Part shown: positions 13,585-26,300 of the stretch, piece after piece | How positions within the stretch are numbered: position 1 is the stretch's first letter | Layout: the number at the start of each line of letters is the position of its first letter | DNA from: Owenia fusiformis | Taxonomy: Eukaryota; Annelida; Polychaeta; Sabellida; Oweniidae | Direction of reading: 5' to 3' | Length of the DNA stretch: 64,000 nucleotides | Assembly (NCBI GenBank): GCA_903813345.2 | Contig: CAIIXF020000003.1 | Location: 34,087,000-34,150,999 of the forward strand | The notes under the pieces: model-generated | What the model was told of the DNA's origin: nothing | The model's input: only the letters and a program-made list of their open reading frames with translations | The model's database searches: none | Translations under genes and position numbers: made by a program

Positions 13585-13890
13585 AAGATGTCTACCAACA
13601 CGTCCAGCCTGTATCCTCACGTGGTGAACGTGATATTAGACTCTCGTTAATTCACGTGCAATGCATTATCTACTATTACGTCTGTCTACGTACAGCATAA
13701 AACCAAGTGACTATTATCACATTCATAGACTCTTACGTCGATGTGAATATAAACCGACTCGAGTAAGAAGTCTACCAACACGTCCAGCCAGTATCTTCAC
13801 GTGGTGAACGTGATATTAGACTCTCGATAGTTCACGTGTTTTGTATCATCTACCATAACGTCCGTCTTCGTACAGCATAAGCCCAATAAC
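13585..13890. repeat. 180-bp tandem duplication with CACGTG E-boxes
   Basis: Two copies 180 bp apart share a block starting TCTACCAACACGTCCAGCC, followed by a TCACGTGGTGAACGTGATAT segment and a TTCACGTG site. The second copy is shorter. The repeated CACGTG palindromes are potential bHLH sites, but no gene is nearby to which they can be assigned. Confidence 0.7.
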
Positions 13891-14059
13891 CTTCCACGTA
13901 TCCAGTGTGCACGTTTTGCAGCATCAGCCGTCCAGTTTTATGTGTAGTATTAGTGTACTTTGTCTATTTTGGTAATTAATGATTTGTGATTATAAATACA
14001 ATATAGTAATTTGTTTAATGAAATCAGACACTTAAGTTCATTTATTAGTTTTATTGAAC

Positions 14060-14310
14060 CTGACAACTTGACAGTGGTTTGCGGTTCATGGTTGGCGATC
14101 GGAGGGTGGCGGTTGGCGTTTGTAACAAATTCTTTTAAATTCCAATAATTTAACAATACTGTTTGGACCCATTTCAATTTTTCCAAATCATCTACAAGTT
14201 TTTAGAGTTTCAATCTGACTTTAAATTTAAGATTTGACCTTCAATGACGTTTTCAAGGTAAAAAGGTCAAAAGGTAATTTTCAGCTTGCTTCAAATTGAC
14301 CATTTTTTCA
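14060..14310. repeat. Reverse-oriented single copy of the GGTCA-rich repeat with its GC-rich edge
   Basis: Read on the minus strand this repeats the edge of the 9.2-11.0 kb array: a GGTCA-rich block, the TTTAAAAGAATTTGTTACAA phrase and a CGCCAACCGCC block. Repeat body and edge therefore travel together, suggesting a dispersed element rather than a purely local satellite. Confidence 0.6.
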
Positions 14311-14359
14311 AAATCACCGACTCGGACATACTACTTCTTAACGTCGAGATCATGATACT

Positions 14360-14515
14360 ATAAGTTATTGAATGATTTGAAGTGCAATACAGGATATATT
14401 CTGCTCGAGAAATTCCGTATTGGAACGAGACGTAGTCGAGTGCCAATACAGAATATCGAGAGTAGAATATATCCTGTATTGCACTTCAAATCATTCTATA
14501 ACGTTTTATCGTGTG
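14360..14515. mobile_element. Palindromic MITE-like hairpin
   Basis: TTGAAGTGCAATACAGGATA near 14376 recurs inverted near 14470-14490. The arms run to TATAAGTTAT-like outer ends, with a CGAGACGTAGTCGAG palindrome at the centre. A short non-coding hairpin element in the intergenic space. Confidence 0.6.
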
Positions 14516-14763
14516 ATCCTCTGCATTGCTACTGAGAATGTCATCATCTATTTGATATATTTGTCAACCACAAATGGTTTGAGTGAAATTATTCATATTG
14601 GAGACTGGTAAATGTAATATGGAAAGGTTTGTTAAAAGATTTCAATCGATTTGTCAAATTGTTTTACATCTTCGTAACAAAAGCATCATGATAACCCAAC
14701 ACATACCTCAAAGAAGATACACAATGAGGTCAATGCTGAAAACACCGCGTTTTTGTCATATAG

Positions 14764-15000
14764 TTCAGTTCAGTTCAGTGTCTTTATTTCCTCCACATAG
14801 GTGAAGATTTAAACATTACATATAATTACAGACAATTCATATTAACAGATTATTTACATTTGTACATATTAAATGTTACATATAGATTTACATTTAGAGT
14901 TTTTACATTTCTGTTTGTTTGATTACTGTTTTCACCATTAGATCAATGTAATATTATGTACTATTCAATAGGAACTGTTCAATTGTACCAATTTTTGGCA
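14764..15000 (-). mobile_element. Possible retroposon 3' end with TTCAG-type tail
   Basis: On the minus strand the sequence ends GGAAATAAAGACACTGAACT followed by more GAACT units. An ATAAAG box followed by a short tandem pentamer is the usual 3' end of a LINE- or SINE-derived insertion. No coding part is recognisable upstream, and the 5' limit is a guess. Confidence 0.35.
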
Positions 15001-15429
15001 ATTTTGAAGTACATCAGTCGTGCTTCCTAATAACGTTTCTACTATAATACCTTCTTGTTTCCCAAAACATCCCTCACTCTTTTAACCACGCTACAAAAGC
15101 ATTTTGAGAGAACGTTACACTATTTTGTCAAAGAGACGTATAGGTGACTGATATCCCCTCACTTTAAATGTCAAATCATTCGATCACCTATATTGATTAC
15201 TGAGGACTATAGCTGAAGAAATTGATTCAAGCATTATTCGAAAATATGGTTCAATAAAAACATTCTTGGCAATATCAACTACAACTTATTCACTCAAAAC
15301 AAAATCATTCAACAACTTAACAGGTCAATAACTCATCTTTATTGAAAGATAGTAGCTACCATCGATTAGCAAATTGACAACTCATTTCATTTTCCAAGAT
15401 AATCATTATTTCAATGACAACTTCCTAAA

Positions 15430-15597
15430 TTTTTCGCGTAAAATTGAAATGATTGCAAGAATATTTCCGAATACTCCTAAAATGCAGATTGTTACAGCGA
15501 AGAACATGTAAACTGCAAACTTTCCCGGAGAATGTTCAGCATAAGGAGGATATATCAATAGATAGCACTGATCCGATGAATTCGTTGTATTGATATC
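15430..15597 (-). pseudogene. Orphan truncated copy of GPCR exon 1
   Basis: On the minus strand this segment encodes an N-terminus plus TM1 (DINTTNSSDQCYLLIYPPYA.. to ..GNILAIISILREK) nearly the same as exon 1 of the two flanking GPCR genes. The first eight or so residues, including the ATG used by the paralogues, are not present. At the conserved exon end, where the paralogues have AAG|GT, this copy reads AAATTT, so the 5' splice site is gone. No matching exons 2-5 lie between it and the next gene. It is best read as a partial duplicate left by unequal exchange within the GPCR tandem array. An alternative first exon for the neighbour at 574-11929 is unlikely without a donor. Confidence 0.75.
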
Positions 15598-15940
15598 GTG
15601 TGGCAAAGTGACATGCCACGGTGCGTTACAGGTCCCTAGGTTTAGTACCTAATAATGACAGGTCCCTAGTTTTAGTTTTAAAGGAGAACGCTGGTGGAGC
15701 TGCAATCGTTTGAACAAAATATCAAATGTTTGAAAGGTGATGGATCTGTATTAGAGTTAAGACTTCATCCAGAGTTATGAGTGTAATGATATTCTGATGG
15801 TACTTGTGAACATAGCACGTTTGGTCAGGGATCCACACCATTGGTATACTTTTTGGAAGACAAGCAGTGCACGGAGTGGACAGGTGTCTACTATTGTCAA
15901 CTAGGTTGGATTACTGCATTTTTTGATCGTTTATGGGATA

Positions 15941-17031
15941 CGAGGGGTGATCAATAAGTAATGGACGCTTTTTTCCACAGATACTTTTTATGGACCAATC
16001 CCTTTGATTTTCCTTCCAGTGATACATCATTCAATTATCTATCAATTCTGAATATTTGAAGACAAAATATAAAATATATGTTGATCTATCCTTATTTCCG
16101 TAAAGGAGGTACAGGTACCCCGGGACCGACATTTACGTCACATATCCAGTTTTCAGCCAGTTTGGCAAATTTCAGTTACATTTAAACTTTTTTTTATATG
16201 CAACAAGTGTTGTGTTGTTTGAAATATTTTGCTGACTGTTTACACGTAAACAGTAAGTGATGTGATGTCAGAGTGTTGTATGGTTGGGGTTTGCAGGTCA
16301 ATTTGAGGAAGCATTGTGGAAGAAGGGGTTGGTAAAAGAAGGAAACATCCCACTCCATATGGACAATTCACCTGCCCACATATCTCAAAATGTTCAGAAA
16401 ACAATATCCATGGACCTCAAAGTTGAGCCCTTGGTCAATGCACCATATTGTCCAGATCTGCCCACATGTGACATATTTATTCCTATACTACTTATTTCTA
16501 TAGAGAAGGGACGCAGGTTTATTGACATTGATGAAATAAAACAACCCGTGCAACTGCATCTTGCTACTATGTCAGAGAATGGATTCAGCCTTGTCTCACA
16601 ATATCGTGAGTTAGGAGGATGAGGAATTGTGTACATGTAGCACTTGGTGGAACCTATGTAGAGGGCCCTGTAGAATGAATGTGGCATGAATACCACATAG
16701 TGATGATAAAATATTCAAAATCAACTATGGCATAACAAAGTGGGGTAATTCATGACCATAATGGTTTGTTTTGTTCAGTCTGCATTCAACTGTGTTGCAT
16801 GTTAAACAAGCTAAAATAACTTCAGAATGTTTGACGTAAATGTCGGTCCCGGGGTACCTATACCTCCTTCACGGAAATAAAGATATATCAAAATATATTA
16901 CATGTTTTGTTTTCAAATCTTCAGAGTTGATAGATAATTGAATGATGTATCACCGGTAAGAAAATCGAAGGTATTGGTCTATAAAAAGCATCGGTGTAAA
17001 AATGCGTCCATTACTTATTGATCACCCCTCG
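15941..17031 (+). mobile_element. Internally deleted mariner-type element
   Basis: The ends CGAGGGGTGATCAATAAGTA are inverted on each side and flanked by TA (15939-15940 and 17032-17033). The terminal inverted repeats are long, about 200 bp, and end at GGGACCGACATTTACGTCA. Between them, 16284-16622 on the plus strand encodes only the C-terminal part of a mariner transposase: HMDNSPAHIS, then NAPYCPDLPTCDIF, the third-Asp region. The N-terminal DNA-binding part and the first two catalytic Asp regions are missing, so it cannot be autonomous. It lies about 280 bp downstream of GPCR paralogue 2. Confidence 0.85.
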
Positions 17032-17313
17032 TACAGTCCTGTTGCCCTTTTTCGTCACACGATGGTATCTACGTACATGTCACAGTTGTAATAAACTACG
17101 TCATCAACAACAATTATACTTGTGTTATCTGTATACGACCTGCTACCAACCGCACTTGGTCACACTTAAATGCGCTATATTTACAAAATAGCAATTTTGG
17201 CTGGATTCTTATAGTACTTGTTTTTCAGAAATGCGAATCAAAAGTGTTGTTATGTTAACCATTTTCCAATAGGATAATGCCTTTTACTAAAATGAGGGTA
17301 CATTCTGTAAACA

Positions 17314-20300
17314 CTATTGCCTCTGCGTTGCTGCTCCACAAGAAAATATTAAACAGGTGACGTTTCTATAGCCCATCCTAAAGTATTTGTTTGCAATAAT
17401 ATAACATATACAATCCAATCCTGGTTGCATATGGCCAAGCAGAATAGCAAACGCCCAGAAATCTCTTCCATAATTGACAATATGATGCGACAAAAGGCCA
17501 ATTACAAATGGGGTCCAAATAAAGAACGCCGCGAAAAGGCAAGAGAGCATCTTTACAGTGATCATAACATCATCTAAATAATGACGCAGTTCCTTTTCCT
17601 TTTCATTCACCGTTTTGTGTACGTGTTCTTCCTGAGGAACAGGTAGGAAGTCGCTCATCAACAACACATTTGGGGCTATGGCAGCAAACTAAAATACATC
17701 AATCGTCTCAAAATTAAATATGTGTGTTTGAATATACTTTATAGTGATAGATACAGTCATACACGGTTTCCTAAGACATATGTCACTTGATTAATACAGA
17801 GTGTCCATAAAGTGTCTTCACAATTCCAAAACAGTATTTCTTAATGTTATTCCTCGGACTACTTCGGATCATTCTCAAATTCAGCAACCACATGATTAAA
17901 GATATGCTATACAGATATGTAGGTCAGTATTACATAATCGTGAAATGAATAAGTCTGAATATATCATTGGTCAGAAAACACTAAAACCTGCTTGAAACTG
18001 TAAAAGTTTATACACTCTATTCCACACTGTATAGAAATAAAATAACTTACACTATAAGTAACTGTGAGCCAATCATTGCATAGAAAAAACTTTATGCACT
18101 GTTTATAAGATTCACTGATACAAGTGGGTCAATACTTCATGTACTTTATCACGGGGTACCATCGAATAATTTTGGCAACGTACCGGAGAACGACATTTTA
18201 CTAAGAAATGGCAATAATTTAGCACAATATATTTTTTAACTAGAGTTCTATTTTGATTTTGACAAAAGTAAGTATTCCATGCAATAACTATTTCATTCAT
18301 GAGTTTGTAGGAATTCTGTTGGAACCCAGTTCTGATCAAGTACGAAGTTATTGAAATCGGCGCAGACGGACTTTACTTCGAAAGATGGTTTTTCGATTAT
18401 AACTTTTCACAACATTTTAGTATAGACTTTTGAAAAAAGTACAGAATAGTCCTTATACTTTTGAATAATTCTGTTATTTCTGATTCACACGACTCTGATT
18501 TGTTTAATTAAAAAAAAAGTTTTAAAAATATTACTTAGGAACGTAACCGGAGCTGGGAACGTAACCGGAGCAGATCAGTTGAATTATTTAATCAAAAAAA
18601 TTAAAATATATGATTTAAAGCACATATACTAATTTAAAAACATACGGGATTGTTCGAACGCGTATTTGCTTTAAATCATATATATTTTTTTTAATTATAT
18701 AATTCAACTGATCTGCTCCGGTTACGTTCCTAAGTAATATTTTTAAAACTTTTTTTTAATTAAACAAATCAGAGTCGTGTGAATCAGAAATAACAGAATT
18801 ATTCAATAGTATAAGGACTATTCTGTACTTTTTTCAAAAGTCTATACTTAAATGTTGTAAAAAGTTATAATCGAAAAACCATCTTTCGGAGTAAAGTCCG
18901 ACTGCGCCGATTTCAATAACTTCGTACTTGATCAGAACTGGGTTCCAACAGAATTCCTACAAACTCATGAATGAAATAGCCATTGCATGGAATACTTACT
19001 TTTGTCAAAATCAAAGTAGAACTCTAGTTAAAAAATATATTGTGCTAAATTATTGCCATTTCTTAGTAAAATGTCGTTCTCCGGTACGTTGCCAAAATTA
19101 TTCGATGGTACCCCGTGTTTATGTGCTCTCACTCAATTACCTTCCCTTGCATAAAGTTGCTGTACAGTTATATGTAACTGAATATGGTATATTCATCACA
19201 AACAACCTTAGCAAAATGATGGTTCGACGAAATGGACAGTTCGCTAAAACCAATAAACCAGGCAATCCAGGCCAATTTGGAAAGAAACTAGATAGCGTGA
19301 TAGCGAATGAGGATAGTAAGTGAAATATATTTTGCAAAGGTCAGCTTGTAAACTACTGGGTAACCCTAAATGATGAGAAATATGTACAAAATATGTTTTG
19401 CATGATTTATTCATATCCCAATGATTTAACTCCTTCACTGCATCTAATAAGGTATATAGATACTAATTACGGGACATTTAGGAATAAAGTGACTAGACCA
19501 AAGCAAGCATGTTTGAGATTTTAATGATTTTAAATAAATTACCACTTCATTATTTGCTTTTAGACATTCAATCAGTTTTATTTGTCCAACAAACCATATT
19601 CACAATTATTCAATCCAACGAAGATTAGGGGATAAGCTATAGACACCCCTCCATTTGTCCGTCCATCCATCCTTCAACTAGACAACAGCAACACCAAAGT
19701 GTAGCAATTCATCGAACAGCCATGGCTGGCATTTTTACAAAGAAAGTATACAGCAAAGTTTTTTATCTCCATCGAAAAATAGTTCAATTCTTTTAAGCAA
19801 ATGATTCTAAAAGTACAACATATCTTTGAAAAAATATCATTCTGTTAAGTGAAATTGTAAAAAATATTTTGCAATGTGTGAAATTGAATTAAAGCACATG
19901 ATTCAATGAATAGTGGATGCTTCAATCCACTTATGTCTTCTTGTTTAGGCTTTGAATTCGGACAACCACCCTCGTTCATAGTCTAGAATCAGGACATATG
20001 TTAAATTTAATCATCTACAATGCATTGAGTCATTGGCTTAAATCCTATAATATAATATGCCTATCAATATAATATGTAATTATTTAAGTATCATCTCAAT
20101 GCTTTAATTTTAATAGAATTATTTTAATATTTTACTAACTGTATAATATGTAGTTTGCATTACTGTTGATAAATAAATAAATGATTGCACTGTTCAGTAA
20201 AGAAATAAAGCAATTTTATTATTTAAACTGACTATACACTATAGAAATGATTTTCATTGGAAAATCAAATCAGTACCAAAATTATGGTTACCCTGTAGTA

Positions 20301-23300
20301 GTGAAAGGCACATTAAAAATGAATATCACCCCCTTCAATCTATTTTTACAGGTTTTTATGATTATTTCAGATTTTTCTATAGTTTGCGTAACCAGGACGG
20401 TGAATTTTCTTCATTTTTCATCAAACATTTTGTCTTACCAATATTTATTATATCTGTCAATTTTATCAAAATCGCACCGCTACGTTTGAAAATAATTCAA
20501 ATTATGTAGTTTTTCCCATTGAGCTCCATTATAAAAATGGAATTTTCAAACTTAATATTTTAAAATTCTACGTGGTGAAAAGTTGCATATTGAGTAGTTA
20601 GTTAATGTTATGGTGTTAAAAATTCAAAACAAAAAGGAATAAAGAAAAAATGCCACAGAGAAGTCTCAATAGAGTCTCTTTAAAACACAAAATAGAGCAA
20701 AAGTAGTAGTGGCTTATAATACTTAATTGATAGACCACTTACCTCATATTTCATTTCTTTAATTTTCTTTATCCTGGCGGCTGTCATTATAATTGATATG
20801 AATATGGTCAGCAGTGATACCAGCAAAAATACGAATACGTACATATTAGTAGGTAGGAAATCCACGTCAAACAGGCATACCATACTCTCAGGGTCATATT
20901 CCAACTCTGCCCAGTCAGTCAACATGGGAATAAGACTGAGGAGGGTCAAGAGCCAAGGGACAAACGCGATGATAGGCGTCGTTTTCCATGTGAAAATACG
21001 TATGTACAGTTTTGGGAACCATACCAATATCATTCTGAAATATTTAGTAATAAATTCAAGGTTTAACTTCAGGTATGTGTAATATCAGGTAATGGCTAGT
21101 ATTCATAAAAGGCCATATTACCAGAATGTTTAAATTTGAAATTATATGTAATTTGCATATTCTAAATCGATATCTCTAGTCATAAATTCAAGGTATAACT
21201 TCACGTATTTGTAACATTACGTAATGGCTAGACAGAAAAGGCTATATAACCAGAATGTTTCAAATAATACGTAATTTGCATATTCTAAGGCGATATCTTA
21301 TTTTGATATCCGTGCTCCTATGAGCTCTTCAGGGGAGATACTTTGTAACATGTACCTGTTTATTGCCAACCCCGTCACACTTAGATATGCGCTGATACAC
21401 GAGATCCAGCAGACACCCCCTAAGAACTCACAAAACTTGACTCTGTCGTGGAAGTACTGCTCTCCTAACACCACTCCTGAATACAATAAGGCAGATTGTA
21501 ATATAGTGCAATATGTACATGTACATATCCACTTTTACGATTCCCAGTCCAGATTTTATCAAAAGAACATTGTCATTGTCAAAGGAAGATCAGAAAATCA
21601 AGATCATTAATTCTGAGGTCTTATGAAGTTATTATTAATGAAATCATATGGTTTTGGTTAATCACGTTCTGGGCAATGATAAGAGATAATGAGACGAACT
21701 ATCATGCGAGGCACACTATAATGCACAATAATGACTCTTGGCTGAGTCTTTAAATGTTGCCACTTGGGATATTCAACTAACCTGCAATTCCAATCGGAAG
21801 CACGAATCCAGAGACGAGTATATCAGACGCAGCCAGTGAAACAATAAACATATTTTCAGGAACTCGTAAAATCTAGAAATAATGAAATAACTCCAGTGAA
21901 TAGGCTTTACCGAATGGGGATGAGCTTATACATGTAGTTAAGATGTGTCCGTTTAAAACTCTACAACTATTTGTTATTATACAAATTACGTTTGTTTCAG
22001 AATCCCATTAAGAAGAACAAACAATTAGAGTAGTAATCATATTAGTTGGATCGTGAGATTATAAGAAAAAAATCGATCTATAAAGTATACTTTTTACAAT
22101 TTTACCGTATACTTTGCTGGAAGATATTTCGTCTTATGCTTTTTAAGATACACTAGCAATGCATTTAAAATATTGTATATGAAAGTAAATGGTACAGTTT
22201 ATGTCTATATATACAGTACGTTCTGCTTAGACTGATGTTGAAATCCATTTAAGTGGCACCCTTTTTAATTTTCATGTTTTTGATTATTTTCTCACATTAG
22301 AAAAGTAATATGAACCTCCTCCATATTTTTTACCTCAAATCTTATTTCAGAGGACTGAATAAAACAATTAATTGTCACTATTGGGTGAGCGGAACATGTT
22401 TAACATTAGGAACAACTTTATATATATGCCTAGATCACGTGTAGATTGGTAATCTTAATGTTTAGTAAACTTTTTATTGAGGTTCATTACAGTCTGTTGG
22501 TTTTTCAGATTCATAAATAAAAATGTGAATGGATTGCACTAGTCTTTAAACATCAAAGTACACTGTAATGAGGTTATGCAAAATAACTTCAGAAGTCATC
22601 CAAGGTCACAAGCTCCAGTGGTGATCAGAGACATGTTATTATATGTCTCTGTGGTGATGCATGCCAAATGCAGAGATACGACGTCAGATACTACACATCA
22701 CGGCGTAACATTGTAATTGTTCATTTTACCGACAAAAAATGCGAAGATTCACGCGATAAATATGCGCAATGCTCCTCCAATTTATTGCAAAAGTTTTAAT
22801 ATTTATGGAATCTTCTTAAAAATTTCAAGTTTTGTTCAGATTAATGTGCGCTTCAATACAATTCTATATTCAAAAAGGTTGTGTCACGATATACAGTATT
22901 AGAATCACCAGAAAGTAGACATTTCAAACACTACCTGTTTTCTTCTTTGTCGTGCTTTTCGGCCCTGGGCTCTCGTTGTCGCACCGTCTTTCCAGACTCT
23001 TTCACAGAGCCCCTTATCATATTCAACTGATATACACAGAAGGAAAAATATTAAGGATTGTTAAATGTATGATTTGTAATTTATTTTAACTCGAATATTT
23101 AGTTGTATTTAGTTAAAGCAATTAATAACTAGAGGTTTAAGATTGCAAGCAATCTTACGGAGGCCCCGTAGGCTTTTTGAACATTTAAAGGTCAGCCAAA
23201 GGTCAAATCTTAAATACAAGGTCATATATGAACTCCAGGCATCTTGTAGATGATTTTAAAAAAAAAGTTTGGTCAATTTGAAGCAATGTGAAATTTGACC

Positions 23301-26300
23301 TTGAAAAATTTCAACATTAGACCTTTTTCAGTTTTTGAGGTCCAATATCTCAAAACTGGTGCAGAATTTTAATAGATAATCAATTGTTAATATGTGTAAA
23401 ACCTTTAGAGGAATATATATCCTGACTTTAATTCAAAAATATTGATTTGTAGTCACAAACTTTGAGAAACTTAGAAAACACAGTTTGTGATCTTGTTTGA
23501 TGACCTTGACCTTTGACCTTAAACATTTTACTTTTTTAGACCTCAGTATATCTTTTCTGATTGAATAAACTTAAATTTGAATCCAGAAAATCAATTTAAA
23601 AATCAACTTTTTTGATCTGACCTTTCGAAGGTCACTGAAGGTCAAATAAAGGTCATATGTCAAAACTAAGGTCAGATTTGAGTTCCTGAGATCTTGTAGA
23701 TGCTTTTTAAAAAAAGGTTTGGTCAATTTAGAGCAAGTTGAAAATTGACCTTGAAAAATTTCGAAATTTGACCTTTTTTCAGTTTTTGAGTTCTTATATC
23801 TCAAAACTGGAGCAAAATTTTAATAAATAGTCAATTGCTAATATGTGAAGAACCTTTAGAGGAATATATATTCTGACTTTCAGTAAAAAATTTGATTTGT
23901 AGTCTCCCATTTTGAGAAACTTAGAAAACACAGTTTGTGATTTCGTTTGATGACCTTGACCTTGCAAATTTTACTTTTTTAGACCTCAGAAGGTCTTTTG
24001 TGAATAAATATACCTAAATTTAAATCCAGAAAATCGATTTGAAAAATCAACTTTTTGACCTTTCGGAGGTCACTGAAGGTCAACCAAAGGTGTCAGATTT
24101 GGAATCCTGAGAACTTGTTGAACTTTGGTAAATTTGAAGCAAGTTGAAAAAAGACCTTTTTGACCTTTTTTTGTCCTTCAATAGTGTAGTGTCAGGATTT
24201 GAGAAACTTAAAAAAAAAATTGATTTGACCAAGATTTTGACCCTTGACCTTGACCTAGATATGAACAAATTTCCCGACAAGTCCAGCCCAGGTCCCTTAT
24301 AGGACTATATATGAGATAAGTCAAAGCTAGCTGGACTTTGGAGAAAAAATGCTAAAAAGAATAATAAATAAATAAAGAATAACTACAAAAATGATAGGAG
24401 GCCCCTTGAAGGGCCTCCTAATAAAAGAGAAATAGAGGATATCCTATGATTTATGAGTGATATGATTTTTATCCACGAATGGATATGATATCTGCACGAG
24501 CGAGCGTAGCGAGAGAGTGCAAATATCAATATCCATGAGTGGATTAAAATCATATCACGAGTAAATCATAGGATGTTCTTTTTATTCCATAGTTAAAGTC
24601 ATCGTCAGAATCGTCGGAAATTAAGTGATTTAATTCGAATTTTCCAAACGATCCGGCGATGTTGACACTTAGCCTCGTTTTGAGTCTGAAGTAGCAAAAA
24701 TCCATAAACCATCGCATACGACGTCGTATGTCATGGCTAAAAAACCGTATGCTATGGTTAAGTGAAAATTTGTCAAAAATATCATATTTTTCCACTGATT
24801 ACAAAAATACCGTTTTTATTTTCACATGTTATCCTATGAATATCACGCTAACTATGGAATAACATATAATACGCTAACGGCGCAACGTCTTATTTTGTGA
24901 AGGCTTCACCTAGGGTTGTGGTAATAAAGTGATGTCTATCTCAATATATACTAATTCAAATTAAATGAAATATAAATTGTATGTAGTAAGGGGTACAATT
25001 AAAAGAACATGCTGAAACATTGGAACGTTTAGAATGTCTATCACTCAATAAGAGATATTTGAACTCAAAAAATGAAACATAATTTTGTGAATTTTTCACA
25101 TAGCTTCACTTCATATTTCGTTCAATTCATGCTTCTTACAGATTGAATTTTAATCGAAATTATTTATTTTTTGATGAAAATGTAGAATATGACATGCCAT
25201 TAAGGAATCAAAAAAGAATAATTCTCCTTTGAAACGATTTAATGTTTAATTGATCAAAATATATATCTTGTTGGTACGAAATTCTGCCTGTCCACACTTT
25301 TTTGGCATAAATATAAGCGTTAAGTTAGCATTGTTATATTATGACGTCATCACACAGAATCTCTTAGTCTTTTCCAAAATGGTGAATTTAAATATTGTGA
25401 AAATTTGAGAAAGATCCGTTTAAAAATGAAAAAGTTATTTTCATTTTTAGTTTAAAATTAAAATCATTTTCTTCAAAATGTTACAGTCCACACCCGGTTT
25501 TAGCATAGAAAGTCGCATAATACGGCTTGCGTGATTCTCATTTAAAATCTTACAAATTAATTATTTTGAATTCCAATAGACAAAATACTTTATGGACATA
25601 TGTTCAACTAATGACGAAAGATGGTAGAAAAATATGGTTTCACTGTCGAGATATCGCGGTTTTAAAAATAAGTACGCATGTAAAATGCAGTAAAATGCCG
25701 TGATGTACAGTATCTGACGTCGTATCAGAACAGTGTCATGCTTGCCTTTAGAGGTATTTGAACCTTTTTATGTTTGCTCGTGACAACTTTGTAACAACTT
25801 TGTGACAACTTTGTAACAACTTCTATGCACTTCCATTGGTTATAATGAACTTTAAAAGTTATACAAAGCTATTCACATGAATTCTCTTAAAATGTTTCTA
25901 AAATGTTCATACTTTTAATATTAATACATGGTCCAGTCATTCTTACATGCACTGATTTATTGTTGCCATGTTATAGCTAATAGTTGTGGTAATAATCAAG
26001 TTCCAAATCTTATGATAAACGTGGATATATTTTAATGGTATTCAGACCCCAAAACAATGATTTTGAGGACGTTTTGTGAGAATTCATGGAAATACATGTA
26101 CCTACGCATGATGATATAGTTCCACTTTCCTTGTAATTGTATTTATTCCTCACCTTTTCACGAACAATTGATACAATGACAAGTATATTTCCAAATACTC
26201 CTAAAATGCAGAATGTTACAGCGAAGAACATGTAAACTGCAAACTTTCCCGGAGAATGTTCAGCATAAGGAGGATATGTCAATAGGTAGCTCCGATCCGA

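Larger units (their letters stand above)
22676..25729. repeat. Widely spaced inverted repeats in GPCR paralogue 2 intron 1
   Basis: ATACGACGTCAGATACT followed by ACATCACGGC (22676-22707) recurs inverted at 25697-25729 (GCCGTGATGT..GTATCTGACGTCGTAT). The 3 kb between them holds the GGTCA-rich block and hairpin MITEs. These could be short terminal repeats of one large, nested element, or chance copies of one small element. Confidence 0.4.

Noticed and set aside
18112-19323. Opposed frames opening MIRTGFQQNSYK
   Set aside because: Both come from the palindrome arms; symmetry explains the shared peptide.
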